A stretch of 64,000 nucleotides of DNA from NCBI GenBank assembly GCA_027382625.1, contig JAJKFJ010021707.1, positions 1 through 64,000 of the forward strand, in the 5' to 3' direction. The translations under genes were made by a program, and so were the position numbers. This DNA comes from Tetmemena sp. SeJ-2015. Its lineage: Eukaryota; Ciliophora; Spirotrichea; Sporadotrichida; Oxytrichidae. This document shows positions 20,930 through 32,561 of the stretch, in pieces. The notes below the pieces were generated by a model. The model saw only the letters and a list, made by a program, of their open reading frames with translations, had not been told where the DNA came from and ran no database searches. Position 1 is the stretch's first letter, and every line of letters starts with the position of its first letter.

Positions 20930-22070
20930 ATCAGCAAAGCTAAAGAGCTTTAAATATATTATTGTAAGAACAGACAATGATCATAAAGAGTATTCTATTG
21001 AGCATCCAAAGCCAGAGCAGAGCTAATCAGATTCTGTAAAAAATTAAAGTACGAGAGTATTACAATAATTTTAGGAGAAAGTAATAATTCCATAATGACT
21101 TATTTCTTCATAAGATCTTATCTTTAATTACTTCAACTTAACATTAAAGAAATATGTTCTTTTTATTAAATAGGACTGATTTGAGCAAAGAAAAGGGTAA
21201 TTTATTAATCTTTTCATAAATTTTATAAGGATTTTATTTAAGTGATAAAGCCAATTCCTTCTATCAGAGTTAATCAAGAGGCCTAAGAAAATACAAAACC
21301 AGGACTGCAGCCACAAAACCAGAAGAAGATCAAAGATTCAGACTTGTAAGAAAACATTCAAACTTAGCAGCAGTTTGCAAGGAGGTTTCTAATTATCAGA
21401 AACAAAAACCATATTGTAGAACCAAATAAGGTCAAAATGAAAGGCAACTCAAACACTTAACTGGCTTTTGACTTGCAAAGGATAAGATCGAGTGAAGGCG
21501 ATGTTGATTAGAGTGAGTAGAGGGATGTGATGAGTGTAAGCATGAGAGTGGGTCAAACTATAAGTCCAGCTTCAACTGTCAAACAAGATATTGCAGAAGG
21601 AATATAGCAAGACTCTAATAGATTCCTAGGGACAAATGAGAAATCTGAAGGAGTCAAGAGTTTGGATTTCTATCATAAAGATCAAAGTGTCATCATTAAA
21701 AGAGGATTCTCACTAACTAAATAAAAGGAAAATAAATAAGCTGATTACTCGTCTGGAGTTGTGGATAAAGGAAATTTCATTCAAAAGTATTGGAAAAGTC
21801 ACATGAGGAATGCGAGTGCTACCTCTAATCGAGAGATATTTAAAAATGTTCTTTGTGAAGTAATTACTAGAGATGATGGAGAGCTTATAGTCTCGACCAC
21901 AGACGAGTGAATCAACTATAAGCAGGGCATTTAAATACGGCTCTACCAGAAAAAGAGTACCTTCTAACCATAGTTCATTTTAAAATTATGATGAATCAAT
22001 ACACGGTTATGCCAGCTTAAACAGGCATTTGGATTCAATAATCCAGCAAAAGAAAAGATTTATTTCATGA
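20930..22070 (+). CDS. Hypothetical Gln/Asn/Ser-rich protein
   Basis: A first segment at about 20930-21100 includes SFKYIIVRTDNDHKEYSIEH. After an AT-rich gap, a long open frame at about 21235-21910 contains RDVMSVSMRVGQTISPASTV and GNFIQKYWKSHMRNASATSN, and is rich in Gln from TAA/TAG. Shifting one frame near 21890 adds ISRAFKYGSTRKRVPSNHSS and stops at TGA 22068-22070. The shift is likely an indel or IES. Composition suggests mostly disordered protein; family not recognised. Confidence 0.5.
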
Positions 22071-22153
22071 TTTACTTATTATTCTTACAAGAAAATTAAC
22101 TTTTCCGTATTATATTGAATGAGTTAAAATATTTTTGAAATAAAATAGCACAA

Positions 22154-23644
22154 TCATTAAACTCTTCCTTCGTGATCCACTTTGAATTTGAGAGCATCCA
22201 GCAAACCTTCAAAAGCTTCAAAATCTATCATCTCACAATCTATATCTGATGATAAAGAGGAATTCTAATCTTCATCTGCTTGATCTATGCGCTCCTATCC
22301 CTTGCTACCGTTTTATTACTATAATAAGTTTGTTTAAAAATCTTAAAATCAATTTAAAATAGGAATCAACTTTGAAATACTTCTATGCCTTTTTGCTAGT
22401 TGTATTCTTAGAGTTACTAGTTTACTTAAGTTTACCCTATTTTGCTTAATTAGCCATTTTAATCATCTCCCTGAGTATTTTATCGCTTTCAGTTAGGCCT
22501 TGTTCATCTTCTCTTTCATATGCCGCATTTTTAACTTTAATTTAAATTCTTAAATTATATCATTGCTGAGTCTGATATCATTGTCGTTGAGACATTTCCG
22601 TAGTGAGTCCTCTGTTATCGCATCAAGCTCTGGGTGCTTAATTCTATTGAAAGCATATTCTACACACTCCTATCTCTTGAGAAGAGTTGCATCACTCAGC
22701 ATTTACTTGTTTTATTTGGTGAGTGCTTGAGAATCTCTCTTTGAGACTTTAGGTAAAGTCTTGTTTCGATTTAACTAGGAGTATGAAAGCTACCCTGTTC
22801 GTGATTTTTCAGAGTATTGCTTTGTCGAGGAGTTCTACAGTTGAATGAAGTCTAGATCATTAAAAGTGTCTCTTTGTTCTTACTTATGAAAAAGATATCT
22901 TATAATAAAAAATAGCTATAAGATTAAGGGAAGATTTTGAGATGATGCCTGATTATGAGTCGCTTTTTTGTTGGCATACTTATCTTGCAAAGTTTTGAAG
23001 AATTCTTCTCTCATCGTTTCCTTTTCAGTGGATTCCTAATCTACTGGAAAGAACTTCTCTTCCTCTTCAACTTACTTAGATTATCTCACTCTCTAATCGT
23101 CTAATCTATACATTAAAATAAAATATAAACCTCTCTTAGTGAGACTCTGATATCTGGTCAGTTTCCTTTCTATCAGGAATGTTTTATTTTGAAGAAGAGA
23201 TTTTCAAGAAAACAAATTACAATAATTCAAGTCATCATTGTCTTAATTAGTTTTTAAATTTTGAAGGTGTATCTCTTGAGTGTGACTTTGGTTCTATTTT
23301 TATTCTTCCACAGACTCATCTAGATTCTAAGGAGTTATTTTATACTGCTGTGTGTTTTAAGAGTTAGATCCATCTTAATTTTCATGTTTAGTGTCTTAAA
23401 TGGAAATGAGTTGTAGATCTCTAACTCATCCCTTTTTATTCTTTCTTATGAGCCATAGTGGGAAGTTTTCGATTGCCTCCTCTTTTAGACCAACCCAGTG
23501 TAAACAGAGAAGACAGATTGGATTCATCCAACTCTTACTTCTCACTCTTTCCATTGCTTCTATCCGCAATTCTTTTGCTACTTCTGTCCTTAATTCGCTC
23601 ATTTTAATTACAAAATTTGAATGAATGATCTCCAATATGTCCAT
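22154..23644 (-). CDS. Acidic coiled-coil / possible EF-hand-like protein
   Basis: Reading leftwards from about 23644 (a second possible start is MSELRTEVAKELRIEAMERV), the segments include a Gln/Asn-rich stretch, VEEEEKFFPVDQESTEKETM and REEFFKTLQDKYANKKA. They then give CVEYAFNRIKHPELDAITED followed by SLRKCLNDNDIRLSNDI, a helix-loop-helix that resembles a degenerate EF-hand. After a one-base frame shift near 22547 come NAAYEREDEQGLTESDKILR, SKNTTSKKAQKYF and an acidic end, with TGA 22154-22156. AT-rich in-frame inserts (for example around 22890-22935) look like IESs. Function unknown. Confidence 0.5.
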
Positions 23645-23764
23645 CTGGATTGAATTTTAAATAGAGAGTTCTAAAATACAACGAACGAATTTGATAAATA
23701 GTCGTAGATTGAAATAGCGCTTCATAATGCTTCTTTTTATTATCTCGAAGGCCTTGTCTTTTGA

Positions 23765-25030
23765 CTGGTAATGATCAGCTATTATTGATTTTGGGGGTGT
23801 TCACCGCAGATTAATTCTAGCATCAGCAGTCATGTAAATACCGTACTTGGTTCTGAGTTCATCAACTTGCTCCTTGGAGAGACCTAACGAACATCCCAAA
23901 TTTTGGGTCATATGTTTCCGTTTCTACCAACTTATTTCAAGCCTGCAACGAGTCCCTTTCTCATGTCAGCCATGCGTCCAGACATCACCTTCAATTCTTG
24001 GTGCCATTCAGCAGTCAAAAAAATGGAATTAAATCCTTAAGGGATAAATGATTTATACTCTTTCTGGGGGCACGTGTCAACAGTCTAGCTCCATGAATAG
24101 GGGGGTTGGAGTAGATTGGTCTAGCGCTTTGCTTTATTCTAGACATCACTCACTCAATTTAGTTAACATAGAGAAGTTCAAGCATTTAAATTTTAACTAC
24201 GTCGGTCTCCTTCTTGCTGCCAGTCACAACTGAGAGGCATCCAGCTCTCTGTCCGTAGATACCGAAGTTCTTGGCGAAAGATTGGAAAAGCATCAGTCTG
24301 TCCCACTCCTTGGCGAACAAGTCAAGGGCATAGGCTCCTTCTTGAGGTCTCCTGAAGCGAATCCTTGGTAAGCAGAGTCGAAGCCTACAAAAGGGGTTTT
24401 GCCTTCACGATCGGGGATTTCCCAGACCCTTGGGTTTCAACCCCGGGGGGGTTGTAGGAAAACTAAAAATTTAAATTTAAAAAATTTCAGTCTTTGCCTT
24501 TTAAACCCAAGGGAATAAAAATCCTCTTCTTTTTGGTATCTTATTTCTTAAGGTTGAGACCTACCAGCCCGGGGATTTTGAACTGGCCAGGGGGTTGGCC
24601 GTGACATCAGCTCCCGACGGGGTAGAACGGGCCCAAAAACTCGAAAACCAGTTGGTATCCCAACCAGATTGATTAAACTCCACAACTCTTTCCCCCCTTA
24701 ATAGACACTTCTTCTATTGCTAACTTCAATAACTTATTGCGCTTTCACAGCTTCATAGTTGGTATTTGCTTTTGTGAATGCATTGTTGATGTATGAGTCA
24801 ATACCTTGGATGCCGGCATACTCGTGATCCATCTTCTTGTCTAGAATGGTCTGCTCTGCCTTTCTAATGCAGTTTAGAACGTATGGCTTGTTTTCGTTAT
24901 CTCTGTACACTCCCATTCCAAGTAGCACCTTCTTGGGGTTTACCTTTTTAAACCCCCAAATGAAAAGGTCGAGGTGCCTTCGAGGTTCTCCTTGGGTGGG
25001 AAACGCACCTTTTGAAAGGTGCCCTTAAAT
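23765..25030 (-). CDS. Aspartate aminotransferase, frame badly disrupted
   Basis: The class I/II PLP-dependent transaminase interconverting aspartate/2-oxoglutarate and oxaloacetate/glutamate. Reading leftwards: NPKKVLLGMGVYRDNENKPY (N-terminal motif) near 24950-24880, then DHEYAGIQGIDSYIN. After a degraded stretch come GFDSAYQGFASGDLKKDAYA and SFAKNFGIYGQRAGCLSVV (active-site lysine region, Lys in SFAKN), then ARPIYSNPPIHGARL and KYGIYMTADARIN near the C-terminus. About 150 residues including the substrate-binding NPTG region should lie in 24420-24720, but the DNA there shows stretched homopolymers and no clean frame. Further indels occur near 23805, 23930 and 24060. I read this as a real gene in low-quality consensus plus IESs rather than a pseudogene. 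Confidence 0.8.
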
Positions 25031-25350
25031 TTTTCCCTTTTAAATTTTTTTTGTTTTAATATTAAAATTTTTAAATTTAATTTTCATTAAACATTAAAAT
25101 TAATCCCATCAAACAAATTAAAAATAAACATTAAACTTCCCTTCGTTTTTAAAGTTTAACTTAACGGAAATTTTAAAAATGTGTAAAAAATTCAACAAAT
25201 TTGGATCATAAAAAATTTTGGGACCATTTCAAATTGTTATTAATTCAACAAAAATTTAAAAATCTGCTCCTCCTTTATCTTTTTCTTCTCTCTTCCTTTT
25301 ATTCCCTTGTTGGGTTTAAAAAATTCCTTAAAATTTAAAATTTATTTTGG
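24410..25350. other. Low-quality, homopolymer-stretched patch
   Basis: Runs such as CCCCGGGGGGG, TTTAAACCC and repeated AAATTT blocks break the aminotransferase reading frame and continue into its upstream region. The pattern is typical of uncorrected long-read consensus rather than biological low complexity, because conserved protein motifs surface in alternating frames. Confidence 0.6.
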
Positions 25351-25379
25351 AAAAATATTCCCGTTATTATCAACTTGGC

Positions 25380-26905
25380 ATGGTACTTTAGACCATAGTC
25401 CAGGTTTGTGAGAACTTCTAGAACCCATTCAAATTTACCCAAATTTTCCAAAGTGACTTGCACAGTGAGTTAGTTGAAGAACTTAAGCTCAGTAGGAATT
25501 TGTAAATTTAAGAACTGATCTATAATTAGTTCATGAGTGAATTCTATGTCCTCATACTTATCAGAATTGATTGGAGTTTCCATTCGTATCCCCTGGTTTT
25601 GAACTTAGTCTTCCTTAATCTACTCCTCATAGCCCTCAATCACAGATAATTTATGAGGAAGTGAGATCATAGAGGAATTTACGGATCCTTTGTCTCCAGC
25701 ATGCTTGACAATCTAATCCCCTTATATTGAGTAATTGCTTCTACTCACCTCCTATTTTGCTTGCACCTCGTTATTACTCTCAGCTTTATTTTGAATATCT
25801 TTAGATTTGAAGTAGCTTTGGAGAGCTTGCTACTCATCACCCTCTTCGAACATATCTTGCTCAAAATGAGTGTCCTGCAAATCACACCACTCCTTGCATA
25901 ATTTTATGTTCATCTTAGCCTCGTGATGAATGGTGTCTGACCATGAACATTTATTAGAAATGTTTCTGGAGGGGTAAAGGTCTCCATTTACAAAGAGGAC
26001 TATCTACTTCCCTCTCAGAGTAAGGTCACTGACTTTCATGCAGTAATTAAAATCAGTGGCCACTTTCTCACTTCCAAGGCCATCTATCAAATACTAAATG
26101 TACTCTTCCATCTCTTCCTTATTACCTTTAATCTTCACTAATTTTGATTTTGCGCTCACCACTTGCCCGCTTTAATCTTTTTTCTTTTTCTCGCATTTTA
26201 AATTACTAAAGTCAGCATTAACTGGTGACCAATATTATATATAATTTAATAAATCAGCTCTGAGAAGAATGAAAATTACTTCAGTGGGATTCTCAGTCAT
26301 GAAATCTTTAATGTCTAGAATTATTTCATCAAGGGGAGTGCACATGAATAAAACAAGAAACTTTGATAATTATTTAGAAGGTGTGGCCAATATAGTACTA
26401 GAATCCTCTCTTCTATTGCTCATTATGTTACGAGTTTGGTTATGAATGCTGCTCAACACTTCCTTCTACTTATAAATTTTGTGCTTCTTATTTTCTCTTC
26501 TTTTTAATACCGCTTTTTTTTGAAGATGCTTATCTGGGCAAATATCTTGCGCATCTTAAATCCAAAACTAAACCATTTTAAACCAAATATATTTAGAGTA
26601 AATAATTTGCAACTTACCTCTGACTCCCATGTGAAGCTACTGAAGAATAGTTGTATCTTGGCAAATCATATAGTTCTTGATTACCCATAGAAAGTTATAG
26701 GGTCGGTAGGTGCCTGAGTTGTGAGTGCCTGGAAGAGTCAAAGACATCAAAGGTCTTTGCTGCACTCAACTCATCCAATTCTTGTAATCTATCTCAGGTC
26801 CTTAGTTCGCTTTAGCTCTCTCTGCTGGTCTACAATCCAACTACTCATTTAATTACTACAAACAGAAGTCAAATTTTATAGAGAAGCTAGTATCAAATAA
26901 TTATT
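25380..26905 (-). CDS. PI-PLC X-domain-like protein with long C-terminal extension
   Basis: The N-terminal region gives GPEIDYKNWMS, then LMSLTLPGTHNSGTYRPYNF and CQDTTILQQLHMGVR, the first half of the PLC X-domain with its first catalytic His (LPGTHNSG). A GT-AG intron follows (gtaagttgc to ttttggatttaag near 26570-26630). The second half reads TPLDEIILDIKDFMTENPTE, then VSDLTLRGKQIVLFVNG. The usual second catalytic His before the PLxEVL motif is not visible (FLVLFMCTPLDEI). An in-frame TGA follows WMS near 26765, probably an indel. The C-terminal ~300 residues are acidic and Gln-rich (HTHELIIDQF-like) without a recognised domain. Family members cleave phosphoinositides; activity here is doubtful. 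Confidence 0.7.
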
Positions 26906-27237
26906 TAAATATAGGCAAAAAATATTATTAAATAAAATGATTATTTAGCTGTTAATGATTATAGAATAAATATAGTTTTATTTAAAATGTATTTATCAAT
27001 TCGTACCTCATAGTTATCTGAGTTTTAGGAGATATTTTATCCACTTTTAGGGTTTAGATTGTTTCCCATTAAAAGATAATCAAATATTTATAAATTATCA
27101 TCTTGCAAAAAAAGGATATATAAATATAGTATTCAAAATTTTACTTAATTGTTTTGTGAGAAATATAATTGTTGGCAAGTAAAATTTAGGATAATTTTTT
27201 AGGATTCAACTGGGAACCATTTGTCTTTCAGAAGCAG
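26906..27237. other. AT-rich intergenic spacer
   Basis: No coding frame is recognisable. It lies between the start of the PLC-X-like gene and the end of the minus-strand VPS35L half. Confidence 0.5.
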
Positions 27238-29332
27238 CACTAGCTCTTATCTGCTGCTAACCGGCTCAATAAAAGAATAAGATTATAATTACTCCTCCTG
27301 AAGCTAATTGGAGCTGAGCAGCGAGAGCTTCTTTCTTCTTTCTGAAGTTCTCAAAGGTGAGGTTGATGAAATTGCGGTTAAGCTTCTCTCCATTGACTTT
27401 GTTGTTTTCAGTCAGGTATCCATCTGCCATCTTGAACATCTTGTTCACCATTGAGTCGACTTTCTTGGAGACTGCGCAGTTCTGCACCAGTGCATTTGCT
27501 GCTATCAAACTACAAAAATATGATGATTAATATCTAAACTTACCATATTTGGAATAGCTGGCCGTAGTATCTCTGCTTAGCTTCATTCAATCGCTCGATA
27601 GCATCTAGTAGTTAGTCAAACAATAGTCAATAAGTTAGTTGCATTCTCGCTTGAATTCTTCATTGCCTATGAAAATGCGATCATTGGAATCCAAATTAGG
27701 GTTAGGAATATGATAAGGGAGCGTATCTTATTGCTGAGTGGAGAGATAGTTGATGAGGTTGGCGTAGATTCTGGCCTTTGCAACATGTTCATCTAAGTTT
27801 GCATCTCCCCACTTATCGTGATTCTTAAGAAGACTGAGGATTCCCTCCACTAACTAGAAGAAAGCAGTTTCAGGGTTAGAAGGCACCACTACTAAGAAAC
27901 CAAGCAAGTTTTAGATGATCTCTAACACCTTTGCAGGCTTGAGAGTGTCGAAATTTTCATCCATAGTGGCCAGGACACCCTTGAGCAGTGAATCAGTCTC
28001 TCCAAGTAAGCCATTAAGTAAACCAATCTGAGCAGTCAAGAAGAAGTAATTTAGAATAAATCATACACTTTAAAACACAAAGTACTTAATCTGTTTTTCA
28101 ATACTCTCTAAAGTTGGGATTGTGATGTGAGAATATGCAATGCATCCCTTAACGAAAGAGAGTGTTTTCTAGGAGTGTTTTCCTTTCACCATGGCATGAG
28201 CCTTTGCGGCCAATCCTATAACTGCTGTGATGAGTGTCTCCGTAACTTCGTCTAAATTGATGAATAGACCTCTTGCTGTAGTATAGACATTGTAGGTTTT
28301 ATCAAATTCCTTTCCGAAGTCTATTGCTAATTTTTGATTTCAGAAATTCTCTTAATCTCATCATCAGAACTCATTGAGTCTATCTTATCATGCAAGGATA
28401 AGATAATTTTAAGCCATCTTAAAGTTTAGGGTGATGATCTACGAAAAACTTAAAATCCTTCACACTCACAGGGAAGTAATTCAGAAGACCAAGCAGATTT
28501 TCAATCTATTCTAGTGAATATATAATAACCTTCCTTCCTGAAGATTTCCTTGATGAATAAATTAACTGAGTTCTGGTTAAGATTCTTAATAGCAAATTCC
28601 ACCAACACGTTTGCGCAATCCATATAAAGATCTGGCTTAGTAGCTTTGTTCATGCAATCCCATCTAATGGTTAATTTACTTTTCATTTATCATCCTCAGT
28701 GATATAGTGTTCTTTGATTGCTATCATAGTATAGATATGTAAATAAATTTAATTATCAAAGTTTTATTTTTAATTTTTCCGAAGTCAATTTTCCTGATAA
28801 TTTTGCAGATAGTCTTCGAAATTCTACCTTGATCAAGATAATAAAATGCAAGGTCTTCGCTATCTAGAAGATTGAGTGAATCAAGAAGCCATCTTAACTA
28901 TGCTTTAAAACTTAAGCATCATCTCACAAAGTTTGTTCTTCATACTCACTTCCTAATTTTGTTCTATTTTCAAATCCAATAAGTTCAGAGAAATCCTGTG
29001 CAGTCATCATGACCTTCACTAGTAAGAATTCTAGCTTCTTAAATAACTCATCATCAGAAGTAGTAGAGAGGGCAAAGTCTTAGAACTTCCTGAATCTCTT
29101 AATCTTATTCTAATTACTAAAGTTATAAGTAATTATAAAGAAGTGGTTTAAGATATTCCCATCCAAAGTTGATGAAGTCAAGCTTGGATTGATTCTTTTT
29201 AGGTGGACTGCGGAGCAAAGTGAGGCCCATTTCCTTAATCAAGGAAAGTCTATCATCCTCTTATATTATGAATTTGATTGCAGCGATAATTGTGCTTGTT
29301 GCACTTGCTATCAATTCACTAGGGAAGTATCT
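27238..29332 (-). CDS. VPS35L: VPS35L (retriever subunit), C-terminal half, inverted MDS block
   Basis: The C-terminal half of the VPS35-like subunit of the retriever complex, which recycles endosomal cargo with the CCC complex. Reading leftwards: RYFPSELIASATSTIIAAIK at the junction, LIKEMGLTLLRSPPKKNQSK, ALSTTSDDELFKKLEFLLVK, VQIGLLNGLLGETDSLLKGV, LEIIQNLLGFLVVVPSNPET, HIPNPNLDSNDRIF and NGEKLNRNFINLTFENFRKK. These match human VPS35L in order, for example the motif before its YHIDKVDSND region. TGA is 27238-27240 after removal of a 47-bp IES with pointer GCTAA. Other gaps are likely IESs. The start of this half shares a 10-bp pointer (29323-29332) with the end of the plus-strand half. Confidence 0.9.
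27256..27302. other. IES, 47 bp, pointer GCTAA
   Basis: GCTAA occurs at 27256-27260 and 27303-27307. Removal joins AAQLQLA to ADKSQCCF and the TGA at 27238-27240 on the minus strand. Confidence 0.55.
29323..29332 (-). other. Scrambling pointer AGATACTTCC (inverted copy)
   Basis: The minus-strand reading AGATACTTCC is the same 10-mer found on the plus strand at 31042-31051. At both places it encodes RYF at the same position of VPS35L. Coding sequence continues only upstream of one copy and only downstream of the other. Confidence 0.88.
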
Positions 29333-29444
29333 CCCTATATTCTATCATTGCTAAAGATAGAAAGTATTTTGAGAGAAATATATTTATAATTAAGTTATCG
29401 AGACAGTGGTAGGATTTATAAAAATATCTATCAATTACATAAAT

Positions 29445-31051
29445 ATGTCACTCAGGCTGTAAGTAATTATCTCCATATTCCATTATATCCTTAGCTAACT
29501 ATATGTAGTGAGGTAAACAAGAGAAACTACGAATTGGAGCAAGTAAAGTATGCTGTCCAAGGCAAGAAAGTGAGGGACCACCCCCTTATTAGTGGTGGTG
29601 GTGCTGATGATGGCTCATCTGCTCCAGTTGGTGCCTTCGGCTAAACCTTATAATTATTTGTAATTTATTCAAGTTCACATTGCATGCATATATGAAATTA
29701 TGGTTCTTTGCTAGTTTAGTCGAACAAGGGATTGATGAAGCTTGAGGCTGGAAAGCCATCTAAAGATGAGGAAGATGATGAGGATCAAGAGAACGAGGAC
29801 AAGAAGGAATCAGAGAAAAAAGAGGTAAGACATTCTTTACAATTAAGTGTCAAGAATTACTATGTTGTTTAAAGAGATCGGTTTCTTATCTTTCCTTAAT
29901 AGAATGATCCTTACGCAGAGTACATGAATGTTGAGGAAAGACCCACTGGATACTTCGAATCTTGGGAGGCCAAGAAATATTATAATTTAAAGTATAAGAA
30001 AGTAAAGATTCTTGCTGTTTTCCGCCCTCAGACTGAGAATCAAGAGATTATGCTTGGAGATAATAGAGACAGAGATATTGACAGACCTATCAGACTTGGT
30101 AAAGGAAAGTCAAGAATCTATACAAAAAATATATATCCATATTGAATGGACCAGCTTGAGAAAAGATCAGCTACTACAACTAGAAGCAATTAAGGTACTC
30201 TGATCAGCGCAAGAGACTTCACTCAGTAGCTAGAAAAGCTAAACAGAGAGATGAAAAGATTCTGGGAGAAGGAAGACAAAGTAGCATGCATGAGAATTGC
30301 AATTCAGTGCGCTAAGCTACTTAATTTAAATTATGAAGAGATAACTCTTAAGATCTTAAAGACTTAATGATGTGGAGACTCCTTTATTCTACCCTTAGAA
30401 GTTCATTCTGCTCACTGATATTTTGGATAACTTTGGATCGCTTGTCTATGGAAGAATGAAGAAGCTAACCAAGGAGCACTCTGGAGGAAAGATAGTCATC
30501 ACAGAAGCCAACGAAGATTAAATTGACTACTCTAAGATCCCTGATAAGGTGAGAGAGGTGTGCATGAACTGGTTCCTGAAAAGTGCCTGTATCAGAGAAG
30601 TCCTTCCAAGAATCTATCTTAAAAGATTAGTACATGTTTTACATTTATCTTGAGTTGGCTTTGGTCTCATGTCATCGCTTCATCCAAAGAAGAGTTTAGC
30701 AGGGCGATCTTATTCGTCTTTCTAAGATGATAAGAGGAATTGCAGAGCCCCTTTGCGCAACTTATACTTGCGCTTACTTGGCCAGAGTTGGCCACTCGAT
30801 TGATCCTCAAAACAAAGAGTATCTGATGAATATGGTTGAATTCGCTTACAAGCATTACAACTATGCAATCAAGAATGGTCACTCTAAGCTCAGCTAAGAG
30901 CAGTATTTCAGTTTATTCGAGCCCACCATCGACTGGTTGTTCCAATGCCTTGGCCATAATGCTAACAAACAGCTATTCATTAAAGTATATGAGGTTTACG
31001 AAGCTAATCCCAAGAAGGCAATCTATCTTAAGTCCATCATTAGATACTTCC
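29445..31051 (+). CDS. VPS35L: VPS35L (retriever subunit), N-terminal half
   Basis: ATG 29445 and a 50-bp GT-AG intron (29459-29508) give MSLRLEVNKRNYELEQVKYA, then KKVRDHPLISGGGADDG. An acidic stretch and PYAEYMNVEERPTGYFESWE follow, then FWEKEDKVACMRIAIQCAKL, FYPQKFILLTDILDNFGSLV, VCMNWFLKSACIREVLPRIY, SKMIRGIAEPLCATYTCAYL and FEPTIDWLFQCLGHNANKQL, ending at KAIYLKSIIRYF. These correspond in order to the N-terminal half of VPS35L. Three IESs (pointers AAGAAA, ACTTAAT, TATCTT) were placed by exact pointers with frame restored. The next residues of the protein continue on the opposite strand from 29332, through the shared pointer at 31042-31051. Confidence 0.92.
29972..29995. other. IES, 24 bp, pointer AAGAAA
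   Basis: AAGAAA occurs at 29972-29977 and 29996-30001. This very short in-frame insert lies in the VPS35L N-terminal half; removal joins SWEAKK to VKILAVFRP. Confidence 0.6.
30319..30361. other. IES, 43 bp, pointer ACTTAAT
   Basis: ACTTAAT occurs at 30319-30325 and 30362-30368. Removal joins CAKLLN to DVETPLFYPQKF in frame, matching the VPS35L family alignment. Confidence 0.9.
30615..30645. other. IES, 31 bp, pointer TATCTT
   Basis: TATCTT occurs at 30615-30620 and 30646-30651. Removal joins LPRIYL to ELALVSCHRFIQ in frame. Confidence 0.9.
31042..31051 (+). other. Scrambling pointer AGATACTTCC (plus-strand copy)
   Basis: This ends the N-terminal VPS35L block. Recombination with the inverted copy at 29323-29332 yields SIIRYFPSELIAS in one frame. 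Confidence 0.88.
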
Positions 31052-31202
31052 TTCCTATAATATGATCAATAAAAATTCTTCTTTAAACAAAAGTTAACGT
31101 ATGGAATTAGTTAACTTAAATAGTTTAGAATTCTAGGGATACATTTCCACAGATGAATCATCTCTCTAAGAGAGAGTTTTATTTAAGGTTTGGAGCAAAC
31201 CA

Positions 31203-32561
31203 TCATTCATCGTACATGCTAATATCGATATTCAAAGGAAGTGCAAATTATTGAAGCAGGCAGAAAAATATCATTGCAGAAAATCCATTCACTCTATTTA
31301 ATAAAAAGGATTTTATGTCTAATCTTTAATGTTTAAATTGTAGAGACTTCTTTCGACCCATCCATGGAATATCATTTCCTTGAGAGCCCCTTTCTGTTTG
31401 ATCTTTTCCATCACTCTAAAAGTTTTATCTTCTTACTTATTAACTGCTATATATTCGAAAGAGTTTGTTAAAAATCCTGCGAGAAACCCAGAATTAAATG
31501 AGCAAACTAGAATGTGGAAAATATCATGATCCTTCTGTTAGATTTTCTGATCCTCTATAATTTCTAAAGGTACATTATTCAGTCCTAAATTTTCGATATC
31601 TTGATGCAGTTACTTCTGATTCTTCAAATTGAAAGTTGAAGGTCCCTCAAGATACCTCAGGAAAGTATCGAAAAAGGCGAACTCCATACTTATAAACAAA
31701 GTGAAGTGCAAACTATACCAGGGCATTCCTTTATACAGATTTTTGATAGAGTAAATTGTGGTCATAGAGCGATTATAGAGATTTATACATCTCTCTCTAA
31801 CTGACAGCTATTTTTGTAGAGTCTAGCTACTTTATTTCAACTTAGAGTAGATTGTTTCCTCCTTGTATACTTTCATAAAAGCATCGAGAGTTCCTTTATA
31901 TTGAAACTTATCATTGCTAACTTGCATGCGCACCTTAACTAGATCGAAGGGGTAGTATAGTAGCAAACAGAATTACTCAGCCAAAGCAGCGCTTGAAAAA
32001 GATATGAGCATAGTCTTCATTAGTGAGGAGCTTTCATCTGATTTTGGTATGTAATTCCCTTGAGATGATTACACGCTTTAAGGAAGGGTTTCTCCAGTTT
32101 ACGGGCTTACTAGCTTATCTTACTGCTGACTACTATCATGATGCAATTTTGCGTGGAAGAGAGATTTTAAATAACCAAAGAATGAGAAGTAGACACCCGA
32201 TGCGAGTATGTAGCCGTAGAGTACAGGCTGTATACCTTTCAGTAAGTACAAGGGCCCATGATTGCGTATTACTCCTACTGTGCTAAGATGCGCAATTTTG
32301 CTGTTCTGGCTCTTTCGGTTCATATTAAGTGTGTCTAATGGATGGAGGATAGCTTCTTAAATCAAGGTTGCAGCAGTGCCAGCTAAAGCATACCTGATCA
32401 AAGGATTTTCAAATGTTGCACCTTGGTGGAAAGTGTAGCCCATATATGTCAAAAATACGAAAGCAGAGATAAAAAATTCAAAATTTAATATTTTTAGAGC
32501 TATAATAACCTGGCTTACTTCGGAGCTAATGAACAGTCGATGCTAAAGATATTGCTTTCAT
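31203..32561 (-). CDS. Mitochondrial carrier (SLC25) family protein
   Basis: Reading leftwards from ATG 32561 (MKAISLASTVHQL) to TGA 31203-31205. Two carrier repeats show the Px[DE]xx[KR]x[KR] signature: HPLDTLNMNRK (first, with Lys replaced by Asn) and PFDLVKVRMQ (second). Typical downstream features are LYLLKGIQPVLYGYILASG, LYKGMPWYSLHFTLFISMEF and IFHGWVERS, the last resembling the end of the third repeat. The length, about 400 residues, exceeds the usual 300 because of polar insertions. Gaps near 32470-32520 and 31230-31330 are likely introns or IESs. Carriers exchange metabolites across the inner mitochondrial membrane. The substrate cannot be inferred, and the degenerate first signature suggests a divergent member. 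Confidence 0.8.

Noticed and set aside
24410..24720. A separate GC-rich inserted element within the aminotransferase
   Set aside because: Fragments resembling the missing aminotransferase sequence and homopolymer inflation explain it better as poor consensus.
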